A DNA stretch of 24,023 bases from assembly GCA_003427395.1 (NCBI GenBank), contig BFEA01000149.1:1958859-1982881 (forward strand), in the 5' to 3' direction. The stretch is from Chara braunii. Taxonomy: Eukaryota; Streptophyta; Charophyceae; Charales; Characeae. The notes beneath the pieces were generated by a model, which worked only from the letters and a program-made list of their open reading frames with translations, made no database searches and was not told the DNA's origin. Below, in pieces: positions 19,151 to 24,023 of the stretch (its first letter is position 1; every line of letters starts with the position of its first letter). Made by a program: the position numbers and the translations under genes.

Positions 19151-20251
19151 GGTCCAGTTGATGTGGCTCAGTAGTTAGAGCACCGGTTGGAAATGCGCAT
19201 TGTGGTATGAGGTTGTGGGTTCAGAAATCAATTGCAACCTTGCGCATGGACACTGGCAGGACGTTAGATTGATGCACGGCTGGACACACTCCCTTGGGCT
19301 GACGCATGGTACTATTACAGACACTGCCTGCGCACCACCCAAGGGTTGTTCATGGTGTTNTATGTTGGTTCTGGGTTTCACATGGGTTGCTTGGGGGTGT
19401 TGGTCTTGGGTGTTCTGTTGATCTCCCCAGTCTGGCATATCACACGTTCGTGCCATTTCCACTAGCCGTTCACATGGTAGAGTCATACGATTACATGTTT
19501 CAAGGTAACGGGTTCGAGCTTGGCTCGGATCTTGAGGGGGGGAGTGTCCAGCTTACCCCGTTCTCTCTTCTATATACACACATGATGCTGCCTATACATC
19601 TCGACACATTGATTCACAGAGCACACACAGCCTTCGGGCATATACATAGCTTGCGGATTATACATGGCCTACGGGCTACATACACAAGTTTCCACACATG
19701 GTGCTGTCTGTACATCTTCATACATAGATACACGAAGCATACACAGCCTTCGGGTATACACATACATTTCGAACTACACAACTATCAGACTGGGGGGATC
19801 TAGTCACTGGGTGGGGTCTAGTATCTGCGGTAGGGACAGGTATGGGCCACCGGAGTTCCTACTGATATTCGAATAGAACTGTCTAGTGGCTATATATAAG
19901 GCTTAGACCCTGGGGTAAGGGTAGGGGTATAAGTCGCTCAGGCCATTCCGAGTTCCGCCTGGCATTGGGTAAGCTGGGGGAAGGACGGTAAGACTGCTTC
20001 AATGGGTGCTACCCTGTCCGAAACCTAGGGCCCAGAGTCTCATGGGGCCTGTAGTAGATTGTTTGGGCCTGGCGTCCGAAGTTCCCGTTTGACAAGGCTT
20101 GTCCGATTCTGCTTCCACCAGGGAGTATTGACGTGAGGATGGGATGGGAGGTGGTCTCATATTCCAGGACACCCACGGCCTACTGCTCCAGGTGATCACT
20201 GTGTACACAGTGACTGGCCTCTACAACGACCAAAAAAAAAAAAAAAAAAAA
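19151..20251 (+). mobile_element. tRNA-headed retroelement, copy B, complete (about 1.1 kb)
   Basis: It starts GGTCCAGTTGATG immediately after AAGCTGTCCCATGGG (19136-19150) and ends in CTCTACAACGACC plus a poly(A) run. The same 15 bases recur at 20252-20266, a perfect target-site duplication. The head has A-box-like TGGCTCAGTAGTTAG (19164) and B-box-like GGTTCAGAA (19218). A second tRNA-like segment (GGTAGAGTCA, GGGTTCGAGCTTGG) lies near 19476-19520. No long ORF is present, so it is non-autonomous and presumably mobilised by an L1-type enzyme. It is long for a SINE. An 18-bp perfect palindrome (20196-20213) precedes the tail. Confidence 0.88.
19164..19226 (+). promoter_or_regulatory. Pol III-type internal promoter, copy B
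   Basis: A-box-like TGGCTCAGTAGTTAG (19164-19178) and B-box-like GGTTCAGAA (19218-19226) are at the same relative positions as in copy A. Confidence 0.55.
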
Positions 20252-20289
20252 AAGCTGTCCCATGGGCCTGATTTCCCAAAAAAAAAAAC

Positions 20290-21016
20290 GGAAAAAAAAA
20301 ACTTCAAAAAAGGAAAGAGGAGAGTTGTCTGTATTGTTGAGACTATGGTCTCAGTTTGCCCATCGCTGGGTCGCTGTCCTTGCTGGGGTTTCGCTGTGCC
20401 ATTTTTTCCAGATCAATTTATTATTTGCCAGTTTGCCCCGCCTCCCCCTGTTTTACTTTCTTTAAGGAGAGGCTGTTCATAGTTTTCAGCACCTTCACCA
20501 CTTCAGGAATTTCAGAAGTTGAGAGTGTGCAGGGAAGAAGATTGCCCATGTTTTGGGGCTGAAGCATCATCCTAGCGATGCCGCCGAGAGTAGTGGGAGT
20601 AACTCTTGTTGGCGGTGGGGGCGGTTGCGATGATACTCCGGTGTCTGAAGGTTTCTGGCCTCATTTAAGGGAAGCTGCTACCAGCAGGATATGAAGTGAA
20701 ACCTGCTTGCCTCACCTCACGAAAGAATAGCGCTAACCTGCGCCGCGGACCGGTCGGCTGGGCCCGGCCATACTCCGCGGACTAGGGCAGTGGTGGTCAA
20801 CTCCATCGCTGCGCTTGGTTGTCCTGGTGTCCGCCCGGTGCTTCTGCCCGGGCGTAGATGGTTTTTCCATGTGGCATCTCAGGAGACGGCACGTCGGCGT
20901 GAGGGATGAAAGTTTAGATCGAAGAGGCAGCGCGTTTGTTTTGGGGCGAACAGGTACAACAATTACATCAAGAATAACGACAACAAGAACATCTTACATC
21001 AACAACAGTGGTAGTG
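20290..21016. other. Stretch with no recognised gene, turning GC-rich
   Basis: After A-rich sequence to about 20315 the composition changes. From about 20690 it becomes CpG-rich, with CCGCGGAC repeated at about 20741 and 20775 and a GCCCGG/CCCGGGC pairing near 20835. It could be the upstream region or 5' exon of the ORF that follows. Confidence 0.35.
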
Positions 21017-21489
21017 ATGGAGGCGGCGATCAGGCACGACGTGGGGTTGCAGCATCCTATGTGGAGTACGGACGTTGCTGTTGCCTCGCCCGAGGAGGAG
21101 GAAGCAGCACTGGAGTTGGTGAGAATGTATAAATGCCAGGTGAAAGACATTCATGCAGTGCTGACTCAACACCGCCATAATCTGCCAGTGGAGTTTTTGG
21201 TGGAGGGTGAGGAAATGTTCATCGGGTGGGAGGAGGAGCTCCATGCAAATCTCTCCGTCCAACAGTTCGGTGGCACTAAACGAGCAAAAGTGATGGCTGG
21301 GATGCGTGATTGCATACGGGTCAGTCTTAAGGCGTTCTACCGCGCGTATGCCTATGCTACGGCGATCGAGAAAACGCCCTCGGCTGGCCTACCTCTGCGA
21401 TTGCATGTAAAAGCCTTCGTACGTGGGTCAGTAGCTCAGCACGGATACGCCCACCTAAGGGATGGTGACCACTCCCGCGAGTGCAGGTA
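21017..21489 (+). CDS. Candidate host exon/ORF of unknown function
   Basis: An ATG-initiated reading of 157 codons lies in a GC-rich, non-repetitive segment. It has a mixed, protein-like composition: an acidic patch (PEEEEAALELVRMY), EFLVEGEEMFIGWEEEL and a basic C-terminal part. I recognise no domain. The end, GAGTGCAG|GTAATG, reads TAA in frame but also resembles a splice donor, so this could be one exon of a larger gene. No acceptor or upstream exon could be assigned. Confidence 0.3.
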
Positions 21490-21617
21490 ATGTTGTACCT
21501 CGCGGGATCCCTAACCTGTTGTAGGCAGTCGTGAGAGGTATAGCATGCGCGCACGGTCGGAGTGGTGTTTAGGTAAAGGTAACAAAATGAGACTCCTGCG
21601 TGACACGACCGTGAGGT

Positions 21618-21863
21618 ATGACACAAAACTACTTTGCGACTGGGTGTGGGATCGCCGCGCGCGACACCGCTGTTGTAGTCATTATCTACCGGACCCTCAA
21701 TATTATCATCATTAACTATGTTGACGACTTGGATGGCCCAGACGCATTTATGACAATCGTCCCCGCGCTAAGCACTCTCCTCCCCGTCGTTTTTTGCCTT
21801 GTTATTATTGATGGTCCAAATACATGTTTCACCTTCGTCTCCACACTGAGCACCATCCTCGCT
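21618..21863. repeat. Two diverged 78-bp tandem units beside the GTT array
   Basis: GATGGCCCAGACGCA (21732) and GATGGTCCAAATACA (21810) start two related 78-bp (26-codon) units. The + reading shows DGPDAFMTIVPALSTLLPVV and DGPNTCFTFVSTLSTILAVV. The period is a multiple of three, which is compatible with a once-coding repeat on either strand. Confidence 0.55.
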
Positions 21864-22270
<407 letters not shown>

Positions 22271-22570
22271 ATCACTGTTCTTGTTGGCGATTATATCATC
22301 TTTATCGGCAGAAGTGGCAAAACTGCAGGCAATGAAGTTGTTATCGTTCACATCTTTTGTGATGCCCCCGTCATCTTCACAGTAGCGGTCTTGCAACGTG
22401 GCTTGCCCCTCCTCAACGTCCACGTAGCAGCACCGTTTCAAATCATCCATTTGTGTATTCACGTGCAGATGGGGGGGCAGCCCCGCCCGAAGCTCAACAA
22501 AGATTTCTCTCACTATGACGGTGACTCTATGTTTACTTTGTTTACCATGTGCGAGAGAAACCTGAGTCAA

Positions 22571-23629
22571 GCCCCTTTGTACTCTCTCATTCTCTCAAGA
22601 CAGAGCTTGGACAAATGACTTTCTATGCCCCGAACAACCTACGATCTCATTCACAGATATGTATATATATATATATATAAGTCAGGGAAGCTGAATGAGC
22701 GGTGGACCTCACTTTCACAATTGCTGTGTCCCGCTGCCCGAATATCCCAAAGTCAGAAGACAATTCAAGTGTCCAACACCTGTGCAGATGCAAGAAATCA
22801 CATACACGCATACAGATGCAGACACAGAATGCACTACAAGCATCAACCTTTAACCCATTCATGACAAGTCCCTCACGCCCCAAAACCTTTGAAAACAGCA
22901 TTCCTTCCTAATCCTGACTCCTTTTATCCCAGCCCTTCACATTTTCAAAGACCTCTGAGCGTGATTTTGACAATTTTAGGTATAGATACAGGGGGAAGAT
23001 ATATCCGTTTCCTTTCTTAGGTCTTGTCTTAGGTGTGGGTATCGAGCCATGTGGAAGTTGAGTCGGAGTTCTACCGACCTGTTATCCAATGATAACAGAA
23101 TTGCAGTTCCTTACGATTTTCTTCCGTAGCCTTCTCCAAGAGTGTCGAGCCTGTAGACACAACACAGTCCGAAAGAATCTTAACGTCTTCTCCCCGTCAT
23201 TGGGATCGAGAAGATCCCAATCTAGACTTGTGACCAAAGTCAGTGCTTGTCGTCGACCTACTGCCTAACTTCTACCCTGATCTAACCGCCAATCCGCTGC
23301 CCAGTCGTTCTAGGCGACGAACAAAGATCATTCTCAGTCTCTTTGCCCTAGCGTTTCTACTCAGTTTTCCCCTTTTAGTGGTTAATTATAAGCCCCATGT
23401 CACAAGTAATACCATTCGTTCAACTCAGAGAGGAATCACATGATAGTGATCAAATCAAAATTTCAAGGATGATAAGCCTCTCTGAGTCAAGATCTCACTT
23501 ATCCTTCCTCACCGGAATCAGCGAGTTAGTAATGGGTCAAATTAGCTATATGCAAGCAGACATCTGGTAGTGGATTGATCATGATACATTCAAACTTCGT
23601 TAGTATCTGGCGTGGAGAGTATAAGTTAA
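22571..23629. other. Gene-less stretch with a (TA)n run and small hairpins
   Basis: A TA run is at about 22657-22678. CTGTTATC-caat-GATAACAG (23079-23098) and ATTGGGATC-gagaa-GATCCCAAT (23199-23221) are perfect short hairpins. ORFs are short and unconvincing. Confidence 0.5.
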
Positions 23630-24023
23630 TATGGCGACGAGGCAGGCTTCTTAGAGTCGCGCTTCTCTCGTCGCCTAGTATATAAAATAATATGGCGATG
23701 AGGCAGACTTCTTGGAGCCTCGCTTCTCTCTATCGCCTAGTATATAATAGTACGGCGGTAAGGCAGGCTTCACGGAGCCTTGCTCCTCTTACCACCTAGC
23801 ATATAAGTTAATATGGCGATGAGGCAGCTTTCTTAGAGCCTCGCTTCTCTCGATCGCCTAGTATATATATAGATATAGCAATGAGGCAGACTTCTTAGAG
23901 CCTCGCTTCTCTCGATCGCCTAGTATACATATAGATATGGCGATGAGGCAGACTTCTTAAAGCCTCGCTTCTCTCGATCGTCTAGTATACATATAGATAT
24001 GGCGATGAGGCAGGCTTCTTAGA
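23630..24023. repeat. 60-62-bp tandem array with foldback units, runs off the window
   Basis: Units start (GGCGAT position) at 23633, 23694, 23754, 23815, 23877, 23939 and 24001, the last being partial. The consensus unit has GGCGAT-GAGGC, a loop, GCCTC, GCTTCTCTCG, ATCGCC and CTAGTATATA. GGCGAT pairs with ATCGCC and GAGGC with GCCTC. Some unit differences are compensatory: GGCGAC/GTCGCC in unit 1 and AAGGC/GCCTT in unit 3. The array could be a satellite or an array of structured transcripts. Confidence 0.92.

Noticed and set aside
23630-24023. CRISPR-like array because of hairpin-bearing repeats
   Set aside because: The whole 60-62-bp unit is repeated with no variable spacers, in a eukaryotic context.

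Overview
This window looks like nuclear DNA from a green-lineage eukaryote with a large, repeat-rich genome. The main evidence is an L1-type LINE of the plant kind: a DUF4283-like ORF1 with a CCHC knuckle, then an ORF2 with APE endonuclease, reverse transcriptase and zf-RVT. Supporting signs are poly(A)-ended insertions with target-site duplications, pol III-type SINE heads, a U2 snRNA-like sequence, and abundant simple repeats and homopolymers. A streptophyte alga such as a charophyte is my guess and is not proven. There is no operon, no bacterial gene and no confidently intact host gene.

Layout. Positions 1-625 hold a diverged 192-bp tandem duplication, a strong GC-rich hairpin and a (TA)n run. 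About 660-10340 is one nearly full-length but dead LINE on the + strand. Its ORF1 (707-4806) and ORF2 (4857-9857) are broken by in-frame stops and a few frameshifts, and ORF2 is split by a 571-bp poly(A) retroelement (5410-5980). The LINE's 3' UTR ends in a conserved GC-rich module (10230-10284) and an A-rich tail. The same 3' module occurs eight times in the window, on both strands. It also ends short truncated copies and a second LINE fragment on the minus strand (about 15800-14050).

A second family has a tRNA-like pol III head and occurs at 10489 to at least 11328 and at 19151-20251. The second copy is complete: about 1.1 kb, poly(A) tail, perfect 15-bp target-site duplication, and nested inside an older copy of the LINE tail. 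Other retroinsertions with clear duplications lie at 12681-12824 and 16326-16693 (minus). A different tRNA-like head sits on the minus strand at 17593-17814. A U2 snRNA-like 5' domain lies at 16995-17094.

The right end has a GC-rich ORF that could be a host exon (21017-21489), a (GTT)n/(AAC)n region (21864-22270) and, at the very end, a 60-62-bp tandem array (23630 to beyond the window). The units of this array can fold into a two-part hairpin, and their sequence differences are partly compensatory.

Functionally this is a community of retroelements. An L1-type LINE would supply reverse transcriptase and endonuclease, and non-autonomous elements sharing its 3' module or only its poly(A) tail would have used that machinery. 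The most interesting signals are the structured shared 3' tail with covarying stems, the resolved nested insertion, the U2-like sequence with compensatory stem changes, and the terminal hairpin satellite.
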